A stretch of DNA of 57,748 bases, from positions 1 to 57,748 of the forward strand of contig JALNXG010000018.1 in the NCBI GenBank assembly GCA_023230485.1. The letters run 5' to 3'. Source of the stretch: Melioribacteraceae bacterium (GTDB lineage: Bacteria; Bacteroidota; Ignavibacteria; Ignavibacteriales; Melioribacteraceae). Both the position numbers and the translations under genes were made by a program. Numbering within the stretch: position 1 is the first letter of the stretch; each line of letters begins with the position of its first letter. This document shows, in pieces, positions 1-8,002 of the stretch. The notes beneath the pieces were generated by a model. The model was not told where the DNA came from. It was given only the letters and a program-made list of their open reading frames with translations, and did no database searches.

Positions 1-213
1 CTTATTTCTATTAAGTAGTTCGTTTTTATATTTGAGTAGATGCTTATATATTGCTGGATATTCTTTACTAAATGCTTTTTCAGCCAACGAAGAAGCTCCT
101 TTAATTGTTATATCATTATGCAGCGGGAAATGCCAAGGAATATAAATTAACCATAAATCAGCGAAATCGTAACTATATCGTTTTATATCTCTGCCACGTA
201 AAATCGGTCGTTT
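1..213 (-). pseudogene. C-terminal fragment of a TaqI/PglX-type methyltransferase specificity domain
   Basis: Reading the minus strand from 213 gives about 70 codons without a stop, running off the window at base 1. The peptide begins KRPILRGRDIKRY and continues with DLWLIYIPWHFP and YPAIYKHLLKYK. RGRDI-(K/R)-RY followed by an aromatic-rich stretch and YPAI-hLL-xh is the signature of the TaqI-like C-terminal specificity domain in type IIG restriction-methyltransferases and BREX PglX. Two stop codons lie directly upstream in frame (TAA at 214-216 and the next codon), and no start codon is present, so the catalytic N-terminal part is missing here. The fragment abuts the recombinase gene, so an insertion or deletion may have cut it. 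The family call is from motif memory only. Confidence 0.6.
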
Positions 214-268
214 TTATTATACTATTCCTTAATTTCATTTATCATTTATCATTTATATGGAGTTAAAT

Positions 269-886
269 ATGTATTTTGGTTATATAAGAGTTAGTACCGA
301 TAAGCAAACAGTAGAAAATCAAAGATTTGAAATTAATCGTTTTTGCACCGTCAAAGGAATTGTTATAGACCGTTGGATTGAAGAAACCATTTCAGGTGTT
401 AAAGATATTAATAACCGGAAACTGGGTAAACTAGTAAAGAAAATGAATAGGGAAGATGTTTTAATTTGCACCGAATTATCACGTTTGGGGAGGAATCTAT
501 TAATGATTATGAGTCTGCTAAATGATTGTATGAAAAAAGAGCTAAGTGTTTGGACTATCAAAGATAATTATAGACTTGGCAACGATATAAGCTCCAAAGT
601 ATTAGCTTTTGCTTTTGGCCTTGCAGCAGAAATAGAAAGAAATTTAATTTCACAAAGGACAAAAGAAGCCTTGGCAAGAAAAAGAGCAGAAGGTGTAATA
701 TTAGGCAGACCGAAAGGACGTAAATCATCTTCAACAAAATTATCCGGTCAAGAGAATAGGATCAAAGAATTACTTGATAATAATTTTTCATATTGTGCCA
801 TAGGGAGAAAACTTAACGTCCATCGTTTGACGGTATCATCTTTTATCAAAAACAATAATATTAAGAAAGATTTTCTGCTTAACTGA
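269..886 (+). CDS. Serine recombinase of the resolvase/invertase family
   Basis: About 205 residues, the usual size of a small serine resolvase or invertase. The N-terminus reads YFGYIRVSTDKQT with the nucleophile serine in RVST, followed by LSRLGRN, the helix with FAFGLAAEIERNLIS (positions about 110-125), RTKEALARKRAEG and the hinge GRPKGRK. The last 45 residues form a DNA-binding helix-turn-helix tail (CAIGRKLNVHRLTVSSFIK). An ATG at 257 is possible, but the ATG at 269 has GGAG at 259-262 six bases upstream and puts the catalytic domain at the very N-terminus, so 269 is preferred. The gene catalyses site-specific DNA inversion or resolution at sites I could not identify. It looks intact and sits among broken genes, consistent with a mobile element remnant. 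Confidence 0.9.
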   Translation: MYFGYIRVSTDKQTVENQRFEINRFCTVKGIVIDRWIEETISGVKDINNRKLGKLVKKMNREDVLICTELSRLGRNLLMIMSLLNDCMKKELSVWTIKDNYRLGNDISSKVLAFAFGLAAEIERNLISQRTKEALARKRAEGVILGRPKGRKSSSTKLSGQENRIKELLDNNFSYCAIGRKLNVHRLTVSSFIKNNNIKKDFLLN

Positions 887-1046
887 CTATGAAAACAGTA
901 GAATTAAATAAGGAGTGTTACTTATCTAATTATTTAAATCAATTATTATAGTAAATTTTTACTTTAAAATGGCCACTTTCTAAAGGGTATTAATACTAGC
1001 GGAATTACTATAATCGAAATTTTAGCACAATAAGAATTAAATCATA

Positions 1047-1319
1047 TTAAATACAAACATCCGTCAAGTCGGTTAAGGGGGGTAGTTTCTCCATCGATCT
1101 TAATATCTTCCCAAAATGCGATATCTCGATCTCAACGCATTTTCGTATAATCTTATTCTGCTGCTCCACAAATAATTCATACGACTGCTCTGTATCCCAT
1201 TCAAGCTGCAATTCCAATATCGTGTATCGAGAGACTTAAGTTAATTGATCAATCAATGTAATCAATACTATCTCTCTATGCTCATCCGCCAAGTCTTCCA
1301 ATACATCAAGAATATCCAT
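1047..1319 (-). pseudogene. Small minus-strand ORF interrupted by one in-frame TAA
   Basis: From ATG at 1319 the minus strand reads 27 codons (MDILDVLEDLADEHREIV...), then TAA at 1236-1238, then a further 62 sense codons in exactly the same frame (VSRYTILELQLEWDTEQSYELF...) to a final TAA at 1047-1049. Both halves have a coding-like acidic/helical composition. That makes a single 90-residue gene with one nonsense mutation likelier than chance. I do not recognise the family. It fills most of the 500-base space between the recombinase and the lipoprotein; the rest (887-1046, 1320-1384) shows only a 20-codon ATG ORF at 888-950 that I do not call. Confidence 0.4.
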
Positions 1320-1384
1320 TACTATCATAGGGATTCTTTATTTTATTACGATATATTACTTTTGTATTAGAATTATGAGACGAA

Positions 1385-1946
1385 ATGAAATACAATTTAT
1401 TATTTTTACTCGCTTTTCTTATAGTCGCTTGCTCTAACGAATCCAAAAATCAAAACGACTCCACTTCGCTCAAATTTGCTTCCTTAGAAAAAGTCCCCCA
1501 AAAGCATCGAGAGTTATTCAAACATTCAATCAACTTAATAAATTCAGAAATTAAGAATTTCTCAACTTCCCCGGATCATTCAAATAATTATGCGAAATTT
1601 AAGGCGTTTCTCGATAACTTCAACTTAGAATTAAACAAAGTAAACGATAAGATTTATGAAAATGAAGAGTTCCAAAAATTGGCTATGAATACTCCCAGTG
1701 AAAAGATTAATAAAGCACTATCTCAAACGGGTATAATGGTTACACTTGCCGAAGGTGCCGCTTATCTTGAGCCGAATATAAGTTTTTTCTTGGAATCGTT
1801 TAAGCCATATCTCTCTGCGAAGATGCAAAAAAATCTTGGCTCTCCTAAGCAATGATTCCGAAAAGCCCGCTGCTAATGGGGCTGCTATTGTTATTCCGTT
1901 TAATGAACTCGTCGAGCGAATTGTTTCGCGGGAAAAATTGGAGTGA
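1385..1946 (+). pseudogene. Frameshifted small lipoprotein
   Basis: The first 156 codons (to TGA at 1853-1855) begin with a lipoprotein signal peptide, MKYNLLFLLAFLIVAC, whose lipobox LIVAC places the lipidated cysteine at residue 16. The rest is helical and unrecognised. Near the end, at the A-run around 1827-1833, another frame takes over smoothly and continues as LALLSNDSEKPAANGAAI and then VIPFNELVERIVSREKLE to a stop at 1944-1946. The tail has far better coding character than the short ending KNLGSPKQ. I infer a one-base frameshift in the homopolymer, so the original protein was about 187 residues. The frameshift may be a real mutation or a sequencing error. Function unknown; envelope location is inferred from the signal. 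Confidence 0.6.
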
Positions 1947-2054
1947 TCAAATTTCAAAAAGGGAAGTACCAATGAATTGTTAATTTTTTTAGAAATGTTT
2001 AATTTATATAATTATTTACAAAACCAGATACATTAAAACTGAAAGAAAATAATA

Positions 2055-2462
2055 ATGAATATAAATTGGTTACTTGACTACAACCCTGTCCTCTTAGCGC
2101 TGCTGGCGACTTTATTCACTTGGTTTCTTACGGCATTGGGGTCTTCCATAGAAATGACTGAAGAGAGTGGTGGAATTCCCTGGCTCCCGGCTGTAATAGG
2201 ATTTTTATTAGGCGGAGCTTTTTTATACTTGATTGATAGAATATTACCCCACTTGCATCTTGGACTCTCGATTGATAAAGCAGAGGGTATTAAAACGCCT
2301 TGGCTTCCTTATGCACTATCATTTGCAGCCGGTGCAATGATATTTGTTGTCGTTGAAGAATTAATTCCTGAATCTCAATCAGGAAATGAAACAGATTTAT
2401 CAACAATTGGTGCAATGATAGGCTTTGCAACAATGATGTTTCTTGATGTTGCTTTAGGTTAA
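2055..2462 (+). pseudogene. ZIP-family metal transporter with its middle deleted (in frame)
   Basis: The 135-residue ORF reads like three separated pieces of a roughly 260-residue ZIP (ZupT-like) divalent-cation importer. Residues 1-29 are the first membrane helix (LLATLFTWFLTALG). Residues about 32-75 are the segment after helix 2 (IEMTEESGGIPWLPAV, then IDRILPHLHLG). Residues about 82-135 are the last two helices (LPYALSFAAGAMIFVVVEEL ... GFATMMFLDVALG). Sequence that normally lies between pieces 1 and 2, and the whole block carrying the paired HNxPEG/QNxPEG metal-binding helices, is absent. The reading frame stays open throughout. Without those helices it cannot transport by the known mechanism, so I call it a pseudogene even though it could still be translated. 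Confidence 0.8.
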
Positions 2463-2597
2463 TTTGAGCTTATGACAATTGCTACCTCCTTTAATCCAAA
2501 ATCTAAATAGCAGAAAATTAAATCTGTTCTTTAGCAGGATAATCCATTTTTAATATTTTTTTAGAGAGATTTTTGCTTCATATAGCTTTTCTATTTA

Positions 2598-3887
2598 TTA
2601 CTCATTGTATGCTAAAAGTCTTAAAGCATTAAAGACAACTACCAGAGTAGAACCTTCGTGAATTAAAACAGCGGGGCCAATTGTTGCAATTCCGGAAATA
2701 GTTAATGTGATAAGCAGCGCAACAATACCAAGACTTATCAACAAATTTTGTTTAATTATTCTTTTTGCCTTTCGACTTAAACCTATTGCAAAGGGGAGTA
2801 ACTCCAATTTGTCCGCCATCAATGCAATATCTGCTGTTTCTAATGCTACATCGGAACCTGCGGCTCCCATAGCAATGCCAACGGTACTGTTTGCCATAGC
2901 CGGTGCATCGTTCACTCCGTCGCCAACCATTGCTATTTTAGATTCATTTTCTTTTAATTCTATTATGGCTTTAACTTTCTCCTCTGGTAGTAAACTTCCG
3001 CGGGCATCGCTAATACCAATTTCATTTGCAATTGTATCGGCAACCTTCTGGTTATCGCCAGTAAGCATAATCATTTTTTTAATTCCTAAATTCTTCAATT
3101 TTAGCAAGATATTTTTTTCTTCTTTGCGCGGTGTATCTAATAGTGAAATTATTCCTATGTATTCGTCGTTTTTCCTTATCAGCATTGTAGTATTTCCTTT
3201 TGCTTCAAGAGAGGATACCTTATTTCTTATATTATCATCAGGCTTATCATTATCAAGTGCTTCATAAAGATCAAGATTCCCGATATAAATTTTATCATCA
3301 CCAAGCGAAGCTTTAATCCCTTTCCCCAGCACCGCTTCAAGTTCGGTGGCTTCCGGTATTTCATTGGCGTTAAGCCGTTTCTTTCCATCTCTTACAAAAG
3401 CATTGGCTAGCGGGTGATCACTTAAACTTTCTACGGCAATCGCTGTTTTTAAGAGTTCTGTTTCTGAATAATTATTAAATGTAATGATATCTGTCAGCTT
3501 AGGTTTCCCTTCGGTTAGCGTACCGGTTTTATCGAAAGCTATTGCAGTAAGCACACCTAAATCTTCAAGGGGTCTTCCTCCTTTAATTAACACACCACTT
3601 TTAGCTACCCGCGCTACACCGCTAAGTACTGCGCTGGGGGTTGATATTGCAAGTGCACATGGACTTGCAGCTACAAGTACTGCCATTGCTCTGTAAAAAC
3701 TTTCCGAAAATGATTCATCTAAAACAAGAAATGCAAAATTTAATACTACAACGAGAGCAAGTACTGAGGGCATAAAATATTTTACAAATTTATCGGTTAA
3801 TTGTTGTGTGGGCGATTTTTGAGTCTGAGCTTCATTTACTAATTTAATTAGACGGGATAAGGTCGAATCATTTGTTTGTTTTGTTAC
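2598..3887 (-). pseudogene. 5'-truncated P1B-4-type metal-transporting ATPase
   Basis: The first possible ATG is at 3773 (391 residues), but homologous sequence continues upstream in frame to 3887 (VTKQTNDSTLSRLIKLVNEA..., the end of the actuator domain and the linker to membrane helix 5), where TAA at 3888-3890 cuts it. Visible motifs: AASPCALA in the metal-binding helix, phosphorylation site DKTGTLTEG, SDHPLA (the HP motif of heavy-metal pumps), MLTGDN, VGDGVNDAPA, and HEGSTLVVVFNALRLL near the C-terminus. SPC together with HEG(G/S)T is the hallmark of the P1B-4 subgroup (Co/Zn/Fe exporters, CoaT/CtpD). The N-terminal membrane helices and most of the actuator domain are lost, so it should be inactive. 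The neighbouring ZIP remnant suggests a former metal-handling cluster. Confidence 0.85.
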
Positions 3888-3937
3888 TTAATTAAGACCA
3901 AAAACGAAAGGTTTCGGGCTATTTCTCTTTTAAACAG

Positions 3938-4334
3938 TTCCTCATTCATAGAGGCACAAAAGAAATCGGCGGCTCATGCGTAGAGTTTTCCGCCGAGAAA
4001 AAATTCTTGTAGATTTTGGTACACCTCTTAATAATAATACCGGAGAAGATTTTAAGATTGATAAAAAAAATTCGCCAACAATAGATGAACTATTAGAATC
4101 AAAAATTCTTCCCGAGCTATGTGAGATGGATATATGGATAAAGGAAATACGAAAACGTTTCTTGATTATTTGGAGCAGAAAAGAAATATTAAGATTATAA
4201 AACTTCATGCAAGCGGTCATGCTGATTTAGCAACACTAAAAGAGATGGTTTCGATTCTAAAACCTAAAACAGTAATCCCAATCCATACATTCAACGGAAA
4301 AGACTATTCCGCTCATTTCCCGGTTCGGAAATAA
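3938..4334 (+). pseudogene. Remnant of an MBL-fold (RNase J/CPSF-like) exonuclease-type hydrolase
   Basis: Three pieces in different frames spell the two ends of a metallo-beta-lactamase-fold nuclease-like protein. From about 3938 one frame reads FLIHRGTKEIGGSCVEFSAE. After the A-run near 4000 another frame continues ILVDFGTPLNNNTGEDF and SPTIDELLESKILPE. From 4134 a third frame gives FLDYLEQ, then IIKLHASGHADLATLKEM and ILKPKTVIPIHTFNGKDY to the stop at 4332-4334. GGSCVE...LVDFG is the usual N-terminal strand pair, and HASGHA...KPKxVIPIHT is the usual C-terminal metal-site region. The central part, including the HxHxDH motif, is missing. It starts about 50 bases from, and diverges from, the truncated metal ATPase. 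Confidence 0.75.
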
Positions 4335-4417
4335 GATATTAATGATGGAGTGGAATTCTTTTTATATTGTATTAGTAATTAAGTTATTAATATAAATAAC
4401 TAATTGGAGTATATGAA

Positions 4418-4870
4418 GTGAAAAGTAAATTAACGGTGATATGCCTCTATGTGCTTGTATCCACAGATATTAGTTTATGTCAAGAACAGGGTTTCTTATA
4501 TTTTGGAGCTACAAAACAAGAAATTATATCTTATTTGGGAATACCAACTGAAATTAGTTCTGAAAAAGAATCTGTATTATTAACATACATTTATTCTTAT
4601 AGTAGCATTTTAGAAGAAACGAATATGTTTACATATAAATTAAAAAACGATAAATGTTATTCAATAATTAATGCTTATACATATTCAGATACTCTATTTG
4701 CGCTTATTAAATTTAATGCTATTGTTAAAGCATCTCGATTAGATAACGAAGTCTTACAAGATGATACGTATAAAAAAAGATTTCTCTACAAAACCTATAT
4801 AGTTACAATTTCTTTTACAAAATTTGATTCATATATAGTAGTGTGGTCAATTACTAATTTACAACAATGA
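4418..4870 (+). CDS. Secreted protein, tandem paralogue 1
   Basis: 150 residues starting at GTG (4418). An ATG at 4413 is out of frame and stops after two codons, and GGAG at 4406-4409 is well placed for the GTG. Residues 1-21 are a signal peptide (MKSKLTVICLYVLVSTDISLCQ). The mature part starts QEQGFLYFGATKQEIISYLG. It resembles the next gene along its length: CQE-G-YxG-x-K-EIIS-LG, a central ET-M---Y-x-N--C tract, DYTYS/AYTYS, and YKTYIV/YDTYII. I do not recognise the family. K-x-EI-x-x-LG-P resembles the start of small periplasmic SmpA/OmlA-like folds, but this is weak. Probably exported to the periplasm. Confidence 0.75.
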   Translation: MKSKLTVICLYVLVSTDISLCQEQGFLYFGATKQEIISYLGIPTEISSEKESVLLTYIYSYSSILEETNMFTYKLKNDKCYSIINAYTYSDTLFALIKFNAIVKASRLDNEVLQDDTYKKRFLYKTYIVTISFTKFDSYIVVWSITNLQQ

Positions 4871-5007
4871 TTGAATTAACGGTTATGAGTTTCTATAAAA
4901 AGGGAAATATATTTACATTAATTACTGAATATTTATTGAATAAGAATAATAATTGATTTCTCTTTATGAGTAATAAATATTTAAAATTACTAATTGGAAT
5001 TTATTAA

Positions 5008-5472
5008 ATGAAAAATAAACTAATTTTAATAGGCTTCTTATTAATTACGTTCATTAATACTAGTATTTGCCAAGAACACGGAACCAGATATATAGGCAAA
5101 TCTAAAAAAGAAATTATTTCTACTCTTGGTCAAGCTAACTTGGATACCTATGAAAAAAATTATGAGTTATTATCATATGTTACAACGTTTAATAAAGATA
5201 GACAAGAAACGATAATGTATTGGTATAGAATACAAAACGGTGTATGCATAGCCGTAACAAAGGATTATACTTACTCAGCTTGGGAACCTGCAAAAATGAC
5301 TTTTGATATATTGAAAAAAACATTTCAGCTGAATTCAATTGTTCTAATAAACAACAAACATGAAAAACTATATAAATATGATACTTATATTATTAAATTA
5401 GAAATTATAATTTTAGAGTCGTATATAATTAGTTTGGTAGTTTCTGATCGATTATTAGATTATGAGAAATAA
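5008..5472 (+). CDS. Secreted protein, tandem paralogue 2
   Basis: 154 residues with signal peptide MKNKLILIGFLLITFINTSIC, then QEHGTRYIGKSKKEIISTLG. It is a paralogue of the gene just upstream: same length, signal-peptide junction CQE, EIIS-LG motif, and the late Y-x-TYI-hydrophobic segment. The leader sequences also match: both starts are preceded by ACTAATTGGA followed by a short T/A spacer, so the duplication included the ribosome-binding region. No recognised domain. The two copies have diverged strongly, so the duplication is old. The 180 bases downstream (5473-5654) are AT-rich with no visible feature. Confidence 0.75.
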   Translation: MKNKLILIGFLLITFINTSICQEHGTRYIGKSKKEIISTLGQANLDTYEKNYELLSYVTTFNKDRQETIMYWYRIQNGVCIAVTKDYTYSAWEPAKMTFDILKKTFQLNSIVLINNKHEKLYKYDTYIIKLEIIILESYIISLVVSDRLLDYEK

Positions 5473-5654
5473 TCAGTTGTTTATTATACAAAATAATTAT
5501 ATTCCAATTAAATATTTTAAGAGATTTATCGAATTATTCATCTAAAATTATTCCACAATAACTGATTTTGTATTATTTAAAAAAGATTTTCTGATTTTAT
5601 TCATGGAATTTAATAAATTGAAGATATATTAATAAAGATTGATTTGAGAAAATT

Positions 5655-7580
5655 ATGTTTATTAACCCGGTTGAAGTATTAGCATTAGATTCGGAAGAGA
5701 TATCGAATATCACTCCTGATAAAATAAAAAAGGCAAAAAGGAAATTAATAGCTGAAATAGAATTGTCTAATGAAGGATTTGTAATTATAGATGGTAATGA
5801 GATTACAATGACCGGAGTCGACTCTTTTGCTAATAAGGTTTTTGAAATTGATATATTAAAACACTACCATAATATTTCTAAGAACAAACCACTAAGTAAT
5901 TTTTTGAAATCCCGTGATGTATCGTTATTTCATTCTTACATAAATTTCAATTATTACAATGATCCTTCTTTTATTAATCTAATCAGTATTCCATTCGCAT
6001 ATCAATTTAATATAGCTCTCTTTAACGCATTTAAGAATCGAAATATTGATGAGATTAAAAAACTTACCATAATAAAGCCTCTTGTTAATGACAATGACAT
6101 GGACAAATGCTATCAAAGTATCTATGATTACATTAATATCCAAATAAATACAATTAACGACTTATCAAAAAAAATAGAAACTGATACGAATCTATTTAAT
6201 GAAAATAATATTAAACAAATAACCAATAGAATTAGGGCACAATTAAATCCAATTCTCTTAAAATATTTACCGGTTTATTACAATCAAATTATTAACCGAA
6301 TTGCATTAACTATTAGAAGTCTTTCAGTTCTTATTTGTAATCAGTTGGATTATTACGAAAATGGACTTGATCTCATAAAGTTGGCTTTAGAATACAATGT
6401 TAATAGTGTTAATAAAAATAAATTACAAGAAGATTATAAAAAAGTATATGAATTGGTTAAAGAGAACAAAGAGGATAAAGCAAATGAAGGAATGTATTCC
6501 ACATATGGAAAGTTATTAATAGAAATAAAAAATAAAATCGAATTAATTAGAAATGGCAGAGTAAATATAAATGAATTTAAAATATGGATTGATAACACAA
6601 TTTCCATAACTGAAATAAATAATTTAGATAATAAATATGTCGAAATAAAAAACCAAATCGTATTAGGGCTTAAGATGCTTTCAATTGAAATTTGGAACGA
6701 GACTAAAAATATTCAAGTTGCAACCTACCTCCTCGAAAAAGCGAACTTAATAACCGGTATTTCAATTGAACTGAAAAAACAAATTTTACAGAATAGAACT
6801 CAGTTGCAAAATATTAGAATTCAGTTAGGGTCTATGGCAAATTCATATAGAAAATCAAATGATTCTTCATTAATTAAACATAATATAAAAGACAAAAAAG
6901 GAGATAGGGACTTTATAAAATTAATTGTAATAATTGTAAGTAGTATTATATTTATCCTATTAATATTAGCTATTTCTCGGCACTTTCAACGTCCTAGAAC
7001 CGTTTACAACAATAAGTATAAATCCGAAAGTCAATATAATTCTGAAAGCGAATATGACTTCAAAACAGAATATGACTCTAAAAGCGATAATAGTGCAATG
7101 GACAACAATACTTATTATTCAAGTTTATATAAAGATAATCAGTTGAAAAATGGTGATTCGCCTTACGATAAATACTTTGGAAAAGGAGTTTTTCATTATT
7201 CCAAAAACAACTATATAATCTTCGAAAATAGTAAGGCTTATGATGTAATAGTTTGTCTTGTAAATGTTAATTCGGAACAGACAATTAGAAACAATTATAT
7301 ACGTGCTGGATATAATTATAAGATGGGAAATATACCAAATGGTGTTTACTATATAAAAGCATTTTATGGAAAAGATTGGAATCCTAATAAAAAAATAAAT
7401 AATGGAAGTATTATAGGTGGATTTGATACTGCCGCTACTTTCAGTAAATCTGAAAAATTCTCTGACAGGATAAATTTAATGGACGATGGAGAACAATATT
7501 CTACATATACCATAACTCTATATTCTGTTCAAAATGGGAATATGTCGCAGGAAAATATTTCTGCTAAAGAATTCTTTTAA
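5655..7580 (+). CDS. Membrane protein with J-like N-terminus, first gene of an Hsp70 operon
   Basis: 641 residues. The N-terminus (INPVEVLALDSEEISNITPD, then KIKKAKRKLIAEIELSNEG) looks like the first helices of a J-type domain (NP-x-EVL-x-L, then a basic KKAKRKL helix), but the catalytic HPD tripeptide is absent. Residues about 100-415 are long helices. One membrane helix lies at about 425-445 (FIKLIVIIVSSIIFILLILA), followed by a low-complexity linker rich in S/E/Y/K. The C-terminal domain (about 490-641) has the pattern DKYFGKGVF...NYIIFENS...YDVIVCLVN...IRNNYIRAGY...IPNGVYYIKAFYGKDWNP and ends ISAKEFF. I remember this end domain from J-like or chaperone-linked proteins of Bacteroidota, without a name for it. 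Location with GrpE-like, Hsp70 and TerB-like genes supports a co-chaperone or membrane-anchor role. Confidence 0.65.
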   Translation: MFINPVEVLALDSEEISNITPDKIKKAKRKLIAEIELSNEGFVIIDGNEITMTGVDSFANKVFEIDILKHYHNISKNKPLSNFLKSRDVSLFHSYINFNYYNDPSFINLISIPFAYQFNIALFNAFKNRNIDEIKKLTIIKPLVNDNDMDKCYQSIYDYINIQINTINDLSKKIETDTNLFNENNIKQITNRIRAQLNPILLKYLPVYYNQIINRIALTIRSLSVLICNQLDYYENGLDLIKLALEYNVNSVNKNKLQEDYKKVYELVKENKEDKANEGMYSTYGKLLIEIKNKIELIRNGRVNINEFKIWIDNTISITEINNLDNKYVEIKNQIVLGLKMLSIEIWNETKNIQVATYLLEKANLITGISIELKKQILQNRTQLQNIRIQLGSMANSYRKSNDSSLIKHNIKDKKGDRDFIKLIVIIVSSIIFILLILAISRHFQRPRTVYNNKYKSESQYNSESEYDFKTEYDSKSDNSAMDNNTYYSSLYKDNQLKNGDSPYDKYFGKGVFHYSKNNYIIFENSKAYDVIVCLVNVNSEQTIRNNYIRAGYNYKMGNIPNGVYYIKAFYGKDWNPNKKINNGSIIGGFDTAATFSKSEKFSDRINLMDDGEQYSTYTITLYSVQNGNMSQENISAKEFF

Positions 7581-7614
7581 ATAATTCGAATTATAAATTA
7601 GGTTGGGGTATAAG

Positions 7615-8001
7615 ATGTATCATCAAAAAAAACTAGCAGCCCAAATGGAAGGAATGTTAGATACATTAAACCAAATATTTGAAATTGAGCGGAAGCTGGC
7701 AAAAATTCCTGAATCAAATTCCATTAGCCGAAATCTAAATAAACTTAAATATATATTTGAGAATCAATTACTCGGAGAAGAAAATGGACTTGTTTATCAT
7801 AATCCTATTAATGAAAAATTCGATGAAACAAGAATTGATTGTGAAGCAACTATTGCCGGCGAAAGTACTGAAAATCTTATAATTACTGAAGTAATTAAAC
7901 CTATTATCAGATTAAAAACATCAGATGGATTAAATCAGATAATTCAAAAAGCTATTGTAGTAGTACAGTCTCAGAATAAATTTAATGAAGGAGAAAATTA
8001 A
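7615..8001 (+). CDS. GrpE-like nucleotide-exchange factor candidate
   Basis: About 128 residues. A TTG at 7603 would add four residues, but the ATG at 7615 is preferred, with a purine-rich GGTTGGGG upstream at 7601-7608. The first 55 residues are a helical, coiled-coil-like segment. The second half (GLVYHNPINEKFDETRIDCE, then ITEVIKPIIRL and QKAIVVVQS) follows the order of the GrpE beta-wing domain: a short strand, P-x-(G/N)-x-x-FD-x-x-x-H/R-x-x-(V/A), a variable turn, then V-x-x-V-x-x-(G/P)-(Y/I) and R/Q-x-A-x-VVV. The match is by pattern only. Placed directly before an Hsp70 gene, with one base between stop and start, it is the natural nucleotide-exchange partner for that Hsp70. Confidence 0.6.
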   Translation: MYHQKKLAAQMEGMLDTLNQIFEIERKLAKIPESNSISRNLNKLKYIFENQLLGEENGLVYHNPINEKFDETRIDCEATIAGESTENLIITEVIKPIIRLKTSDGLNQIIQKAIVVVQSQNKFNEGEN

Positions 8002-8002
8002 G

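Noticed and set aside
2707..3267. 186-codon plus-strand ORF
   Set aside because: Antisense shadow of the P1B ATPase; serine/isoleucine-rich composition and no family features.
3942..4220. 92-codon minus-strand ORF
   Set aside because: Opposite to the MBL remnant whose conserved motifs are on the plus strand.
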